Shown: positions 26,432 to 37,951, counted from the stretch's first letter. The stretch is DNA of 64,000 nucleotides from Novosphingobium flavum (GCF_014230315.1 NZ_JACLAW010000003.1:186001-250000); one strand, 5' to 3'. Numbers and translations: made by a program. The notes: generated by a model not told the origin, from the letters alone.

Positions 26432-28876
26432 TCACTTCCTGCGAGTGGCCTCGAAGGCGTTTTTCGTCTTGAGGCTGGGGTCCTCGGCCCAGGGCTCGTC
26501 CGGCCAGCGGTGCCTAGGATAGCGCCCCTTCATGTCCTTCACCACGTCGCGCCACGATCCGCGCCAGAAGCCGGGCAGGTCGCGGGTCATCTGCACCGGC
26601 TTACCGCCCGGCGAGGTCAGCTTGAGCAGCAGCGGCTGGGCCGGTTGGCCAAATGTCGGATGGCGGTCGAGCCCGAACAGCGCCTGGACCCGCACCTCCA
26701 CGCTCGGCCCGCCCGGATCGGCGTAGTCGATGTCGTGCCCCGTCCCCGCCGGGCTGCGGAACTGCGGCGGGGCCAGCTTGTCGAGCTGTTGCCGCTCGGC
26801 ATAGTCCATCCGCCCCAGCAGCGCCTCGTGCAGCTTGCCCTTGCCGACCTCGTCCAGCCGCCGTCCGAGCAGGGGAAGCAACCAATTCTCGGCCTCCGCG
26901 CGCAGGGCCTCGTCCGAAAGCGCCGCAATCCCGGCAAAGCGCGCCCGTGCCAGCAGGCCCAGCGAGGTATCTGACAGCGGCAAAAGTCCCAGGCCGTCTT
27001 CCGCCACGCGCTCGGCAAGGAACCGCGCGATCGCGTCTTTGTCCGGCGCCGGATCAGGCCCTTTTGCCAGCACGATCGTCCCCAACCGCTGCTCCAGCAG
27101 CGCCTCGACCCGCCGCTCCTCCGCCACCCAGCGCAGCGCCGTGCGCCGCTCGATCCGGTGCCCCAGCCAGCGCTGCACCTCGGCCTCCGTCAGCGCCACG
27201 GCGCCCGTGATCCGCGCGCCCTTGGCATCGCCCTGCGCCTCGCCCACCGCCAGCCATTCGCTACGGATCAGCGGAGAGGCCGGATCAAGCCGCAACCCCC
27301 GGCCCCCCGCCGTCAACCACTGCTCGCCCGATCCATCGCGGGCCCGCGCGATCATGTCCGGAAACCCCTCGGCCAGGATCGCCGCGAGAGGCAGGCCATC
27401 GCCCCGCCCCTGCCGCACTTGCCGCGCCCAGCGCCCCGCCAATTGCCGCGAGGCTTCCGCGCGGGAAGATCGGTCCCGCCGCCAGCTCTCGAACCGGTGG
27501 TGCAGGTCATCGCTGCGCCCGCCCAGCCCGCGCTCCTGCAGCAGGAGCGCCAGCGCCGCGGCATCCTCGGCCGCACCATGCTGCGCCGCATGGATCAGCA
27601 TATGCGCCAGCCGCGGCTCCAGCGGCAGGGCGGCCATCGCCCGCCCATGGGCGGTAATCCGCCCGTCGTCGTCGAGCGCCCCCAATGACCGCAACAGCCC
27701 ATGCGCCGCCGCCATGGCGGGCACGGGCGGCGGATCGATCCAGGCCATCGCCCCCACATCGCCCGCGCCCCATTCGGCCAGAGTCAGGGCCAGCGGCGCC
27801 AGATCCGAAACCAGCATCTCCGGCGGCTCGAAGGCGGGCCGCCCGGCGTGCGCGGCCTCCTCCCACAAACGGTAAGCCACCCCCGGCCCCTGCCGCGCCG
27901 CGCGCCCCGCGCGCTGCGCGGCCGCCGCCTGGCTCGCCCGGTGAGTCACCAGCCGCGTCACCCCGGCCGCCTTGTCGAACTCCGCCCGCCGCGAAAGCCC
28001 CGCGTCCACCACCACCGAAACCCCGTCCAGCGTCAGCGAGGTCTCGGCAATCGCCGTCGCCAGCACGATCCGCCGCCGCCCCTGCGCATCGCGCCGGATC
28101 GCCGCGCGCTGCGCCGCCGGCTCGCACTGCCCATGCAGTGGCAGGACCAGCGCGGAGGGCAAGCGCTCAGCCAACCGCTCGCGCGTCCGCTCCATCTCGC
28201 CCACGCCCGGCAGGAAGGCGAGAATGTCCCCCGTCTCCTCCCGCCACGCGGTTGCTATGGCCGAAGCCATCGCCTCCTCGATCCGCAATTCCGGCCGCGC
28301 GCCCAGCCAGCGCAGCGCCAGCGGCCAGGCCTTGCCCTCGCTCTCGATCACCGGCGCCGCCCCGAGGAGCGAAGCAAACCGCGCTCCGTCCAGCGTCGCG
28401 CTCATCACCACCAGCCGCAGGTCATCCCGCAGCACCGAGGCCGACTCGATCGCCAGCGCCAGCCCGAGATCGCTGTCGAGATGCCGCTCATGCGCCTCGT
28501 CGAACAGCACCGCCGAAACACCCGAGAGTTCCGGATCCTTCAGGATTGTCGAAACGAAGATCGCCTCGGTCATAACCAGCACCCGCGTCCTGGCTGATCG
28601 CTTGCTGTCGAGCCGGGTGAGGTAGCCCACCGTCTCCCCGGCCTTCTCGCCCAACAGCTCGGCCATCCGCTCAGCCGCCGCCCGCGCCGCCACCCGCCGG
28701 GGCGAGAGCAGGATGACGTTGTCCGTGCACCACGCCTCGCCCAGCAGGGCCGTGGCCACAGTCGTCGTCTTCCCCGCCCCCGGCGGCGCAATCAGCACCG
28801 CGCCCGTGCCCGTTTTCAGGGCCGCCAGCAGGTCCGGCATCACCGCGTGAATGGGAAGATCGTCGGCAGCGCTCAT
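26432..28876 (-). CDS. hrpB: ATP-dependent helicase HrpB
   Basis: An 814-residue DEAH-box helicase. Walker A is APPGAGKTTT, Walker B is LFDEAHERH, motif III is SATLDG, and the helicase C part carries ATAIAETSLTLDGV and the arginine-rich QRAGRAARQGPG. The C-terminal HrpB-specific domain ends with WPDEPWAEDPSLKTKNAF. Its cellular role is not well defined. The ATG at 28876 is preferred; another in-frame ATG lies at 28894. Neither has a clear ribosome-binding site. Confidence 0.93.
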   Translation of the reverse strand: MSAADDLPIHAVMPDLLAALKTGTGAVLIAPPGAGKTTTVATALLGEAWCTDNVILLSPRRVAARAAAERMAELLGEKAGETVGYLTRLDSKRSARTRVLVMTEAIFVSTILKDPELSGVSAVLFDEAHERHLDSDLGLALAIESASVLRDDLRLVVMSATLDGARFASLLGAAPVIESEGKAWPLALRWLGARPELRIEEAMASAIATAWREETGDILAFLPGVGEMERTRERLAERLPSALVLPLHGQCEPAAQRAAIRRDAQGRRRIVLATAIAETSLTLDGVSVVVDAGLSRRAEFDKAAGVTRLVTHRASQAAAAQRAGRAARQGPGVAYRLWEEAAHAGRPAFEPPEMLVSDLAPLALTLAEWGAGDVGAMAWIDPPPVPAMAAAHGLLRSLGALDDDGRITAHGRAMAALPLEPRLAHMLIHAAQHGAAEDAAALALLLQERGLGGRSDDLHHRFESWRRDRSSRAEASRQLAGRWARQVRQGRGDGLPLAAILAEGFPDMIARARDGSGEQWLTAGGRGLRLDPASPLIRSEWLAVGEAQGDAKGARITGAVALTEAEVQRWLGHRIERRTALRWVAEERRVEALLEQRLGTIVLAKGPDPAPDKDAIARFLAERVAEDGLGLLPLSDTSLGLLARARFAGIAALSDEALRAEAENWLLPLLGRRLDEVGKGKLHEALLGRMDYAERQQLDKLAPPQFRSPAGTGHDIDYADPGGPSVEVRVQALFGLDRHPTFGQPAQPLLLKLTSPGGKPVQMTRDLPGFWRGSWRDVVKDMKGRYPRHRWPDEPWAEDPSLKTKNAFEATRRK

Positions 28877-28947
28877 CGCAGAGGCGTTAGGCAATCGCCC
28901 GGCGAAGTGCTAGTATCCGCGCCTCAGAAAAGAGAATGGAGAGTGCC

Positions 28948-29547
28948 ATGCGTTCGTCTCGCACTGCCCTGTCATTCCTCGCCGCCACGGGCCTCGCCGT
29001 CACGCTCGCCGGGTGTTCAAAGGCCGGAAACCCCGAGGCCCCTGCGCCAACGCCCACCGCCGACGCCGCTGCTGCCGCTGCCGACGCAAGCGACCCGATC
29101 AAGAGCGCCATGTCCGCCGCCCCCGCCTCGGTCGGCGCCAAGGCCGCGGTGGTCATGGCCAATGCCGACGGTTCGATGAAGACCCTGCGCGAAGGGACCA
29201 ACGGCTTCACCTGCATGCCCGACAATCCCGCCACGCCCGGCCACGATCCGATGTGCATGGACGGCAACGCGATGGAATGGGCCATGGCCTGGATGGGCCA
29301 CAAGACCCCGCCCGCCGAAAAGCCTGGCTTCATGTACATGCTCGAAGGCGGGACCGATGCCAGCAACACCGATCCCTATTCAACCAAGCCTGACAAGGAC
29401 TGGATCAAGACCGGCCCGCACGTGATGGTCGTGGGCTCGAAGGCCCTGCTCGCCGGCTACCCGTCAGGCCCGAACCCCGACACCAGCGCGCCTTACGTGA
29501 TGTGGGCGGGCACGCCTTACGAACACCTGATGGTGCCCGTGAGCTGA
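28948..29547 (+). CDS. Predicted lipoprotein of unknown function
   Basis: A 199-residue protein with a lipoprotein signal (lipobox LAGC, Cys23) and a long Ala/Pro-rich linker. The folded part contains NGFTCMPD, DPMCMDGNAMEWAMAWM and a closing PYVMWAGTPYEHLMVPV. Two further cysteines may form a disulfide. GGAGAG lies four bases before the chosen ATG. It is divergent from hrpB and convergent with the polyprenyl synthase. I recognise it only as a type of hypothetical protein seen in proteobacteria, without known function. Confidence 0.85.
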   Translation: MRSSRTALSFLAATGLAVTLAGCSKAGNPEAPAPTPTADAAAAAADASDPIKSAMSAAPASVGAKAAVVMANADGSMKTLREGTNGFTCMPDNPATPGHDPMCMDGNAMEWAMAWMGHKTPPAEKPGFMYMLEGGTDASNTDPYSTKPDKDWIKTGPHVMVVGSKALLAGYPSGPNPDTSAPYVMWAGTPYEHLMVPVS

Positions 29548-29551
29548 GGCT

Positions 29552-30568
29552 TCAGTACCGGCGCGCCACCGCGAACTCGGCCGCCTCGGCCATCGCGCTG
29601 CGCGCCGGGCCCGCCGGGAAGCCGGCAATCGCATCGATCGCCCGCTGCGCGAAGTGGCGAGCGCGTTCGCGCGTGGCGGAAACCGTGTCGTACTTGGCGA
29701 TCAGCGCCACCGCGTGAGCCAGGTCCTCATCCTCGGTGCGGAAACCGGCGATGGCGTCCTGCCAGAACCGGCGCTCCTCCGCCGTGCCGCGCGCATAGGC
29801 GAGGATCACCGGCAGGGTCATCTTCCCGTCGCGGAAATCGTCGCCCTTCCCCTTGCCCATTTCCGCCGTATCGGAATCGTAGTCGATCGCATCGTCCACC
29901 AGCTGGAAGGCGATGCCGAGGTTGCGGCCATAAGCGTCGAGCGCCTGCTCCTCCGCCTCGCTCCGCTCCGCCACAACGGCGGCAATCCGGGTCGCGGCGG
30001 CGAACAGCGCGGCGGTCTTGGCGCCGATGATCGAGAGGTAGTGTTCCTCGCTCGTCTCCACCTTGCGCTGGGCGGTGAGCTGGTCAACCTCGCCCTCCGC
30101 AATGATCGAACTGGCCGAGGAGAGGATCTTGAGCACCTTGAGGCTGCCGTCCTCCACCATCAGCTCGAAGCTGCGGGTGAACAGGAAATCGCCCACCAGC
30201 ACGGTCGCCGGATTGCCATAGACGATATTGGCGGTCTGCTTGCCCCGGCGCATGTCCGAGCCATCCACCACGTCGTCGTGCAGCAGGGTCGCGGTGTGAA
30301 TGAACTCAACCGCGGCCGCCAGCTTGTGATGGCGCGCGCCCTGATAGTCGCACAGCGCGGCGCCGGCGATGGTCAGCATCGGCCGCATCCGCTTGCCCCC
30401 GCCAGAGATCAGATGCCCGGCCAGCGCGGGGATCAGCGGAATCTCGCTCTGCATCCGGTCGAGGATGATCGCGTTGACTGCGTTCATGCCCGGCGCGGTC
30501 AGGGCCAGCAGCGGGGCCAGCGAAGGCCCGCCCGAACGGGGCCCAAGGGGGATCACGTCAGCGCTCAT
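29552..30568 (-). CDS. ispB: Polyprenyl diphosphate synthase (ubiquinone side chain, IspB type)
   Basis: A 338-residue trans-prenyltransferase. The first Asp-rich motif is LLHDDVVDGSDMRRG and the second is QLVDDAIDYD. GGKRMRP and GKGKGDDFRDGKMTLP are also conserved. It lengthens farnesyl diphosphate with IPP units for the quinone tail. In alphaproteobacteria the product is usually decaprenyl (Q-10), but chain length cannot be read directly here. Confidence 0.93.
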   Translation of the reverse strand: MSADVIPLGPRSGGPSLAPLLALTAPGMNAVNAIILDRMQSEIPLIPALAGHLISGGGKRMRPMLTIAGAALCDYQGARHHKLAAAVEFIHTATLLHDDVVDGSDMRRGKQTANIVYGNPATVLVGDFLFTRSFELMVEDGSLKVLKILSSASSIIAEGEVDQLTAQRKVETSEEHYLSIIGAKTAALFAAATRIAAVVAERSEAEEQALDAYGRNLGIAFQLVDDAIDYDSDTAEMGKGKGDDFRDGKMTLPVILAYARGTAEERRFWQDAIAGFRTEDEDLAHAVALIAKYDTVSATRERARHFAQRAIDAIAGFPAGPARSAMAEAAEFAVARRY

Positions 30569-30644
30569 GGCCCTGCGCCCTGCAAGGTCTGGGCTGCGAA
30601 GGCAAGTTTTGAATCGCGTCCATTATCGTGCTAGCGGCGCCTCG

Positions 30645-30953
30645 ATGGCACAGGAAAGCACTTCTTCCGCACCCGATCCGGTCCTCGCGAGCTATCGCGC
30701 CAGCATCGACAATATCGATGCCGCGCTGATCCACATGCTCGCCGAACGCTTCCGCATCACCAAGGCGGTGGGCGAACACAAGGCGAAGACCGCGCTGCCC
30801 GCCAGCGACCCGGGCCGCGAGGAACGCCAGATCGCCCGCCTGCGCAAGCTGGCAGAAGATGCCCAGCTCGATCCCGATTTCGGTGAGAAGTTCATCCGCT
30901 TCATCATCGACGAGGTGATCCGCCACCACGAACAGGCCAAGAACGGCCTCTGA
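30645..30953 (+). CDS. Chorismate mutase (AroQ class)
   Basis: A 102-residue all-helical protein. The first helix has the LASYRASIDNIDAALIHML pattern, followed by ERFRITKAVGEHK with the conserved Arg and Lys, and ERQIARLRKLAED. This is a monofunctional AroQ enzyme converting chorismate to prephenate for Phe and Tyr. The start lies 76 bases from the divergent ispB start. No other aromatic amino acid gene is beside it. Confidence 0.92.
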   Translation: MAQESTSSAPDPVLASYRASIDNIDAALIHMLAERFRITKAVGEHKAKTALPASDPGREERQIARLRKLAEDAQLDPDFGEKFIRFIIDEVIRHHEQAKNGL

Positions 30954-31097
30954 GCAGGCCGCCCGGTCTGCCTTCCGGCGGTTGCAATCGTTAGCAGCGG
31001 CCTTGCGCTTTTTGCAGCGGCAGCGCCCTTTCATTCGCCTCGTCGCACCCTATCTCCTGCCTTCCTTTCCTCTCCACTCTCCCAGGCAGGAATCTTC

Positions 31098-32216
31098 ATG
31101 TCCGAACTCTTCTCGCCCTTCACGCTGAAGGGGGTGACCCTGCGCAACCGCATCGCCGTCCCGCCGATGTGCCAGTACAGCGCGGTCGATGGCGTCACCG
31201 GTGACTGGCACCTGCCTCACTACACCGGCCTCGCACGCGGCGGCGCGGGCCTCGTCATCGTCGAGGCGACCGGCGTTTCGCCCGAAGGCCGCATCACTCC
31301 CGGCTGCACCGGCCTGTGGAACGATGCACAGGTCCCCGGCATGGCCGCCATCGCCTCGGCCATTCGCGCCGCCGGCTCCGTTCCCGGCATCCAGATCGGC
31401 CACGCCGGGCGCAAGGCCAGCGCCAACAAGCCGTGGGAGGGCGACGATCACATCGCCGACAATGCCCCTGGCGGCTGGCCCACCATCTCGCCCTCGCCCC
31501 TCGCTTTCGGCGGCGGCCTGTCCAAGGTGCCGAGCGAAATGACCCTCGAAGACATCGCCCGGGTCAAGGCCGACTTCGTCTCCGCCGCGATCCGCGCCCG
31601 CGATGCCGGCTTCGAATGGCTCGAACTGCACTTCGCCCACGGCTACCTCGCCCAGAGCTTCTTCTCGGTCCACGCCAACCAGCGCACTGACCAATACGGC
31701 GGCGACGCCCTCGGCCGCGGCCGTTTCCTCGAAGAAACCCTCGCCGCCGTGCGCGAGGTCTGGCCCGATCACCTGCCGCTGACCGCCCGCTTCGGCGTGC
31801 TCGAATTCGACGGCCGCGATGAGCAGACGCTCGAAGAATCGATCGCCCTCGTCACCCGCTTCAAGCAGGCCGGGCTCGACTTCCTCAATGTCAGCATCGG
31901 CTTCTCCACCCTGGATTCGCACGTGCCGTGGGGCCCGGCCTTCATGGCCCCGATCGCCCAGCGCGTCCGCAGCGAAACCGGCCTCCCCGTCGCCACTGCC
32001 TGGGGCATGGACCAGCCGGCCGACGCCGAAAAGGCCGTCGCCAGCGGCCAGCTCGACCTCGTCATGGTCGCCCGCGCCCACCTCGCCGACCCGCACTTCC
32101 CCTTCCGCGCCGCCCGCGCGCTGGGCGTGCCGAAATCGTCGTGGGTCCTGCCCCCGCAATATGCCCACTGGCTGCAACGCTACCCCGGCCCGCAACACGG
32201 CCCGACCGTGGACTGA
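31098..32216 (+). CDS. Old-yellow-enzyme-family NADH:flavin oxidoreductase (YqjM/XenA-like)
   Basis: A 372-residue FMN-dependent TIM-barrel enzyme that reduces activated C=C bonds. IAVPPMCQYSA holds Cys25, the redox-tuning cysteine typical of the YqjM subclass. QIGHAGRKAS, the catalytic-site LHFAHGYLAQSFFS and NQRTDQYGG are all present, and the C-terminal PPQYAHWLQRYP is also characteristic. It is monocistronic, with about 140 bases upstream. Physiological substrate unknown. Confidence 0.93.
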   Translation: MSELFSPFTLKGVTLRNRIAVPPMCQYSAVDGVTGDWHLPHYTGLARGGAGLVIVEATGVSPEGRITPGCTGLWNDAQVPGMAAIASAIRAAGSVPGIQIGHAGRKASANKPWEGDDHIADNAPGGWPTISPSPLAFGGGLSKVPSEMTLEDIARVKADFVSAAIRARDAGFEWLELHFAHGYLAQSFFSVHANQRTDQYGGDALGRGRFLEETLAAVREVWPDHLPLTARFGVLEFDGRDEQTLEESIALVTRFKQAGLDFLNVSIGFSTLDSHVPWGPAFMAPIAQRVRSETGLPVATAWGMDQPADAEKAVASGQLDLVMVARAHLADPHFPFRAARALGVPKSSWVLPPQYAHWLQRYPGPQHGPTVD

Positions 32217-32269
32217 TCGTCGGCGTCCGGGGCAGGGCTTGCCCGCCCCGGACAGCGTCCCGGTTCATA

Positions 32270-32965
32270 CTAGTGCCACCCATCGCGCACCCAGTGCGCT
32301 GGTGACGGACGAATTCCGGCCGCCTGACCCATGGCCTGGCTCGCAAGGGCTGCCCTGCGCAGGGCAGCGACGCTCGCCGCCGTGCAGACATTGCCGTTTA
32401 CGGTCAGCCCGGGAAACGGTCGATCCGTGACATGCGAAGTGTCCTCACCCTTGGCATCATCCGCCGCCTTTGGCAGCGGCCCGCACTCGACCAGCCACCG
32501 CTCCAGCCTGACGATGCGCCCCGCGTCATCGCGCTCCAGCGGATGCACCGCCACATAATAGTAAGGTGCCACGACTCCGCCTTCGCCACGCTCGCCGGTC
32601 GCATCGACGTTGCGCAATTGCAGGATCATCGGATCGCCGTCCGCCAGCAGGATGACGTCAGTCTGCCACTGCAGAAATTCGCGGCGCGGTCCCCCGGCCG
32701 TCTCGGCATCCACCCATTCGTAGGACAGCAGTTGGTCACCGCGCACGATCTTGGCGCTGGCGCATTCCGGCCAACGTTCGGCCGAAAGTGTTTCGTCGAA
32801 ACGACAATCGCCGTCCGTCATGACCGCCCACAACCCTTCCCTGAGCCCGAGGCGACCAACCGAATCCTCCGCGCCGAACCACGGCTGGTCGGACACGACA
32901 ATGTTGCACCCCGCCAGCAGCACCGCTGCCAGCAGCGCCGTTGTCAGCGAGAGGGCGCGGCGCAT
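32270..32965 (-). CDS. Predicted lipoprotein of unknown function
   Basis: A 231-residue protein with a clear lipobox (VLLAGC, Cys20). The mature region has paired cysteines (GDCRFDE and PECASAK) and a C-terminal VNGNVCTAASVAALRRAALAS. The start overlaps nothing; it follows the histidine kinase stop by four bases, so it is probably the third gene of the PhoP/PhoQ-like operon and may be an envelope sensor or accessory protein (inference). I do not recognise a named family. Confidence 0.82.
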   Translation of the reverse strand: MRRALSLTTALLAAVLLAGCNIVVSDQPWFGAEDSVGRLGLREGLWAVMTDGDCRFDETLSAERWPECASAKIVRGDQLLSYEWVDAETAGGPRREFLQWQTDVILLADGDPMILQLRNVDATGERGEGGVVAPYYYVAVHPLERDDAGRIVRLERWLVECGPLPKAADDAKGEDTSHVTDRPFPGLTVNGNVCTAASVAALRRAALASQAMGQAAGIRPSPAHWVRDGWH

Positions 32966-32969
32966 GGTG

Positions 32970-34388
32970 TCACCCCGCGAAGCGCGGCAGCCGTAGCCGC
33001 ACCATCAGCCCGCCAAGGTCCTCGCTCTCGCCAAGCTCCACCGAGCCGCCATAAATTTCGGCCACGTCGCGCACGATGGCCAGACCAAGCCCAGTCCCCG
33101 GCTTGCCCGTATCCAGCCGAGCCCCGCGATCGAAGATCCGGGTTCGTTCGGCCGGCGGAATGCCGGTGCCGTCGTCTTCCACCCAGATCTCGCAATAGGC
33201 CGGATCGGTCGGCGCGGCATCGACCGTGACGAAAACCGAGCCCCCGCCATACTTCGCCGCATTCTCGATCAGGTTGCCGAGAATTTCATCGAGGTCCTGC
33301 CGCTCGATCTGCACCGCCGCCTCGCGGTTGCCGTCAAGGTCGAAGCGGCTCTGTTCGTATAGCCGGGTCACGGCGCGCAGCACGGCCTCAACGCTCTCCC
33401 ACACCGCCGCGCGTGACAGGCCAACCGCGCGGCGCCCAACGGCCCGCGCCCGCGCCAAGTGGTGATCGACCTGCCGCCGCATCACCGCCGCCTCGCGGAT
33501 CACCGTGTCGGCAAGGTCCGGGGCCTTGGCCGTGGCCGCGTTCATCACCACGGTCAACGGCGTCTTGAGCGCATGGGCCAGGTTGCCGGCATGGGTGCGC
33601 GCCTCCTCGGCCTGCCGCTCGGTATGGGCGAGCAGGCCGTTGAGTTCGTTCACCAGCGGCTGAACCTCCAGCGGCAGCGGATCTGTCACCCGGTTGGCCC
33701 CGGTCGTGCGCATCTTCTGGATCGCGCGCCGCACCCGGCGCAGCGGACCAAGGCCGTACCATGTCTGAGCCCCCGCCATCAGGAACAGGCCAAGGCCCAG
33801 CACGATGAACGACCAGACGAGGATCAGCCGGATGCGCTTGATCTGGGCATTGAGGTCGGTGCGGCTGGCCGCGACAACAAACCACCAGCGGACATCGCTG
33901 CCCGGCAGGATGATCGAGCGCTCCATGATCCGCAGCGGCTCGTTGTCGAACTGGTCGCTGTCATAGACGTGCGGCGCGTCATCGAAATGGCTGGTCGTGA
34001 TCTTGAGCGATCGGTCCCACAGCGAGCGTGAGGGGAAGTCGTCGTGCCCCTTGCCGCTGATCTGCCAGTAAAGGCCGGAATTCGGCTCGAGAAACCGCTG
34101 GTCGCCAAGCGGACGGTTGAAGAACACCTCCCCGTCCGGCCCGATCTCGGCCGAGCCGACCATGGCGGTCAGCATATAGCCGAGGTTGTCGTCGAAATTG
34201 CGGGTAACGAGGCCGGTCAGCGTGCGGTCCAGCGCGAAGCCGCCGACGAACAGCAGGATGGCGATCCACCCCGCCGCGATCACCATCATCCGCCGCGACA
34301 GCGAACCGGTATGCGCGCGCGGCGGGTCAGACGGATTGGACTCTGTCGTCGGAGAGCCAGCCGGATCAGGCGAATATGGTTCAGCCAC
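32970..34388 (-). CDS. Sensor histidine kinase (PhoQ/OmpR-type partner)
   Basis: A 472-residue membrane kinase. A Pro/Ser-rich cytoplasmic start is followed by TM1 (about 33 to 53), a periplasmic sensor of about 130 residues, TM2 (about 187 to 206), a HAMP-like linker, a dimerisation domain with GNLAHALKTPLTV (His272 as phospho-acceptor), and an HATPase domain with NLIENAAKYGGG, DDGTGIPP and GTGLGLAI. The start is GTG at 34388, overlapping the response-regulator gene by eight bases. The sensed signal is unknown. Confidence 0.93.
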   Translation of the reverse strand: MAEPYSPDPAGSPTTESNPSDPPRAHTGSLSRRMMVIAAGWIAILLFVGGFALDRTLTGLVTRNFDDNLGYMLTAMVGSAEIGPDGEVFFNRPLGDQRFLEPNSGLYWQISGKGHDDFPSRSLWDRSLKITTSHFDDAPHVYDSDQFDNEPLRIMERSIILPGSDVRWWFVVAASRTDLNAQIKRIRLILVWSFIVLGLGLFLMAGAQTWYGLGPLRRVRRAIQKMRTTGANRVTDPLPLEVQPLVNELNGLLAHTERQAEEARTHAGNLAHALKTPLTVVMNAATAKAPDLADTVIREAAVMRRQVDHHLARARAVGRRAVGLSRAAVWESVEAVLRAVTRLYEQSRFDLDGNREAAVQIERQDLDEILGNLIENAAKYGGGSVFVTVDAAPTDPAYCEIWVEDDGTGIPPAERTRIFDRGARLDTGKPGTGLGLAIVRDVAEIYGGSVELGESEDLGGLMVRLRLPRFAG

Positions 34389-35058
34389 GCCCCGGTTCGG
34401 CCGGATCGTCGAGGCTGTAGCCCAGCCCGCGGATCGTGGTGATCACGTCCGAGCCCAGCTTCTTGCGGATGCGGGTGACGAAGACCTCGATCGTGTTGGA
34501 ATCGCGGTCAAAGTCCTGGTCATAGATATGTTCGATCAGCTCGGTCCGGCTCACCACCTTGCCCTTGTGGTGGAGCAGGTAGGACAAGAGCTTGTATTCC
34601 TGCGCCGTCAGCTTGACCGGCTCGCCGTTGAGCGTGACCCGGCCCGAGCGGGTATCGAGCCGTACGTCCCCCGCGATCAGCTCGCTCGACGAATTGCCCG
34701 AGGCGCGGCGGATCAGGGCCCGCAGGCGGGCGATCAGTTCCTCGGTCTGGAACGGCTTGGCAAGGTAATCGTCGGCGCCCGCATCAAGCCCGGCCACCTT
34801 GTCCGACCAGCTGTCGCGCGCGGTCAGCACCAGCACCGGGAAGCTCCGCCCTTCCCTGCGCCACATGCCCAGCACGGTCAGCCCGTCAATCTCCGGCAGG
34901 CCAAGGTCGAGCACAACGGCATCATAGTCCTCGGTCGAACCGAGGAAGTGCCCGTCCTCGCCATCGGTGGAAAGGTCAACGGCATAGCCGGTCTGCTCGA
35001 GGGTAGACTTGAGCTGGCGGCCGAGGGTCGGTTCGTCCTCGACGATAAGGATGCGCAT
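34381..35058 (-). CDS. OmpR/PhoP-family response regulator
   Basis: A 225-residue two-domain regulator. The receiver domain has MRILIVEDEP, phospho-acceptor Asp51 in VLDLGLPEIDG, the TARD segment and KPF. The C-terminal winged helix contains LTAQEYKLLSYLLHHKGKVVSR and the recognition segment DRDSNTIEVFVTRIRKKLG. ATG at 35058 gives the standard N-terminus. It is the first gene of the regulator/kinase pair, with a PepSY protein gene about 95 bases upstream in the same direction. Confidence 0.95.
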   Translation of the reverse strand: MRILIVEDEPTLGRQLKSTLEQTGYAVDLSTDGEDGHFLGSTEDYDAVVLDLGLPEIDGLTVLGMWRREGRSFPVLVLTARDSWSDKVAGLDAGADDYLAKPFQTEELIARLRALIRRASGNSSSELIAGDVRLDTRSGRVTLNGEPVKLTAQEYKLLSYLLHHKGKVVSRTELIEHIYDQDFDRDSNTIEVFVTRIRKKLGSDVITTIRGLGYSLDDPAEPGRG

Positions 35059-35153
35059 CGTTCTATCCCTGTTGCAGCGGCGTTGCAGTGTGCTTGCAGA
35101 TGCGGACAAAGCTGGGGAGCGTCAAGCCGGCGGGCAAGGGGCAATTCCCGCGA

Positions 35154-35465
35154 TCAATGCCGCGAAAGGATCTGCCCCGAGCGCGCATCGACGTCGACGA
35201 AGACCACCCGCCCGTTCTGGATGAACTTGAGCCGATAGGCCATGGCGGTGGGATCGTACTCCGGCCCGAGGTACTGCATGCCGGGCATCGAGGGCAGCAC
35301 GCGCTGTTCGATTTCCCGCAGCGGACGGACGTTTCCGGCGCGCATGTCGCGCCGCGCCTGCCCCTGCTCGTCGCCGGGAGCGGCACTCGCCAGCGGCGAT
35401 ATGGCCAGGATCGAGCCAGCCAGCAGCGCGGCGCCCAGCACGCGAGAGGATTTTCTGCGTTTCAT
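35154..35465 (-). CDS. PepSY-domain periplasmic protein
   Basis: A 103-residue exported protein with a signal peptide ending PLASA and one PepSY domain (YRLKFIQNGRVVFVDVDARSGQI). An in-frame GTG stands just before the chosen ATG at 35465, which is preceded by AAGGGG. Small PepSY proteins are often encoded next to PhoPQ-like systems in alphaproteobacteria and may modulate them. That link is inferred from position. Confidence 0.88.
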   Translation of the reverse strand: MKRRKSSRVLGAALLAGSILAISPLASAAPGDEQGQARRDMRAGNVRPLREIEQRVLPSMPGMQYLGPEYDPTAMAYRLKFIQNGRVVFVDVDARSGQILSRH

Positions 35466-35592
35466 CACCCCTTGGTGCCTAGACTTCGCGCCTTGAACAA
35501 GGAGTGAATGCCCTGAAATCCGCCATTAATTGATTGAAGCGCGTTCGGCGGTGCTTGCCAAGGCCCTGCGCTTGGGCCTAACGCGCGCCCCT

Positions 35593-37380
<1,788 letters not shown>

Positions 37381-37387
37381 GCGCCCT

Positions 37388-37855
37388 TCAGCCGATCCGG
37401 TAGAAGTCCGCCACCCGCGCCAGGGCGAAACGCAGGACCAGCTTGCCGCTGCGCGCCGGCCAGGCCAAGGCCCGCTCGGCATCGGGCACAGCCTCGCCCG
37501 CGCAGACCACGCGCCACAGGATGTCCGACAGGCCCGGCCCGGCCGCACCGATGGCGCCGTTGAAGCGGGCCCGCGCCGCCACCTGCCGCTCGGTCGGATC
37601 AAGCCCGCCGGCCCCGCCCCGCGTCCGCACCGGGTCCCAGCGCATCGTGATTCCCGGCGCAAACTGGGCCGCCTCCCAGTCCATCCGCAGGCGCTCTCCG
37701 GCGGCAAGATCCGTGTCCGACAGGTGCCCGCGCGCATGGAGCCATGTCAGCGGGCTCTCGGCGAGGTTGACGGTCACGCTGCGCCGTCCTTGCCGTGCCG
37801 GGCCGCGCCCCGGTCCCTGTTCGGTCAGTTCGCGCTCGACCAGTTGCTGCTTCAT
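37388..37855 (-). CDS. DUF6456-type protein
   Basis: A 155-residue basic protein. A Gln/Arg-rich start leads to VNLAESPLTWLHARGHLSDTDLAAGERLRMDWE, followed by MRWDPVR and LSDILWRVVCAGE. This pattern resembles DUF6456, found in alphaproteobacteria beside regulators; the family name is from memory. It is divergent from the XRE regulator gene (96-base spacer with two dyads) and converges on the ABC-F gene. The function is unknown, and a DNA-binding role is possible given its basic charge. Confidence 0.75.
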   Translation of the reverse strand: MKQQLVERELTEQGPGRGPARQGRRSVTVNLAESPLTWLHARGHLSDTDLAAGERLRMDWEAAQFAPGITMRWDPVRTRGGAGGLDPTERQVAARARFNGAIGAAGPGLSDILWRVVCAGEAVPDAERALAWPARSGKLVLRFALARVADFYRIG

Positions 37856-37883
37856 CGAATCCCTTTCCTGTCTCAGCCCGACG

Positions 37884-37932
37884 AAGTGCCAAGAAGCCGC
37901 ACTTGTAGGAAAGCGGAAAAACCAATATGGTT
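37884..37932. promoter_or_regulatory. Two dyads in the divergent DUF6456/XRE promoter region
   Basis: AAGTGC-N9-GCACTT lies at 37884-37904 and AACCA-ATA-TGGTT at 37920-37932, the latter 20 bases before the XRE gene start. Both are perfect. Either could be the operator through which the XRE protein regulates itself and its neighbour. Confidence 0.5.
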
Positions 37933-37951
37933 ATCTGCAAAGGGGTCGCAC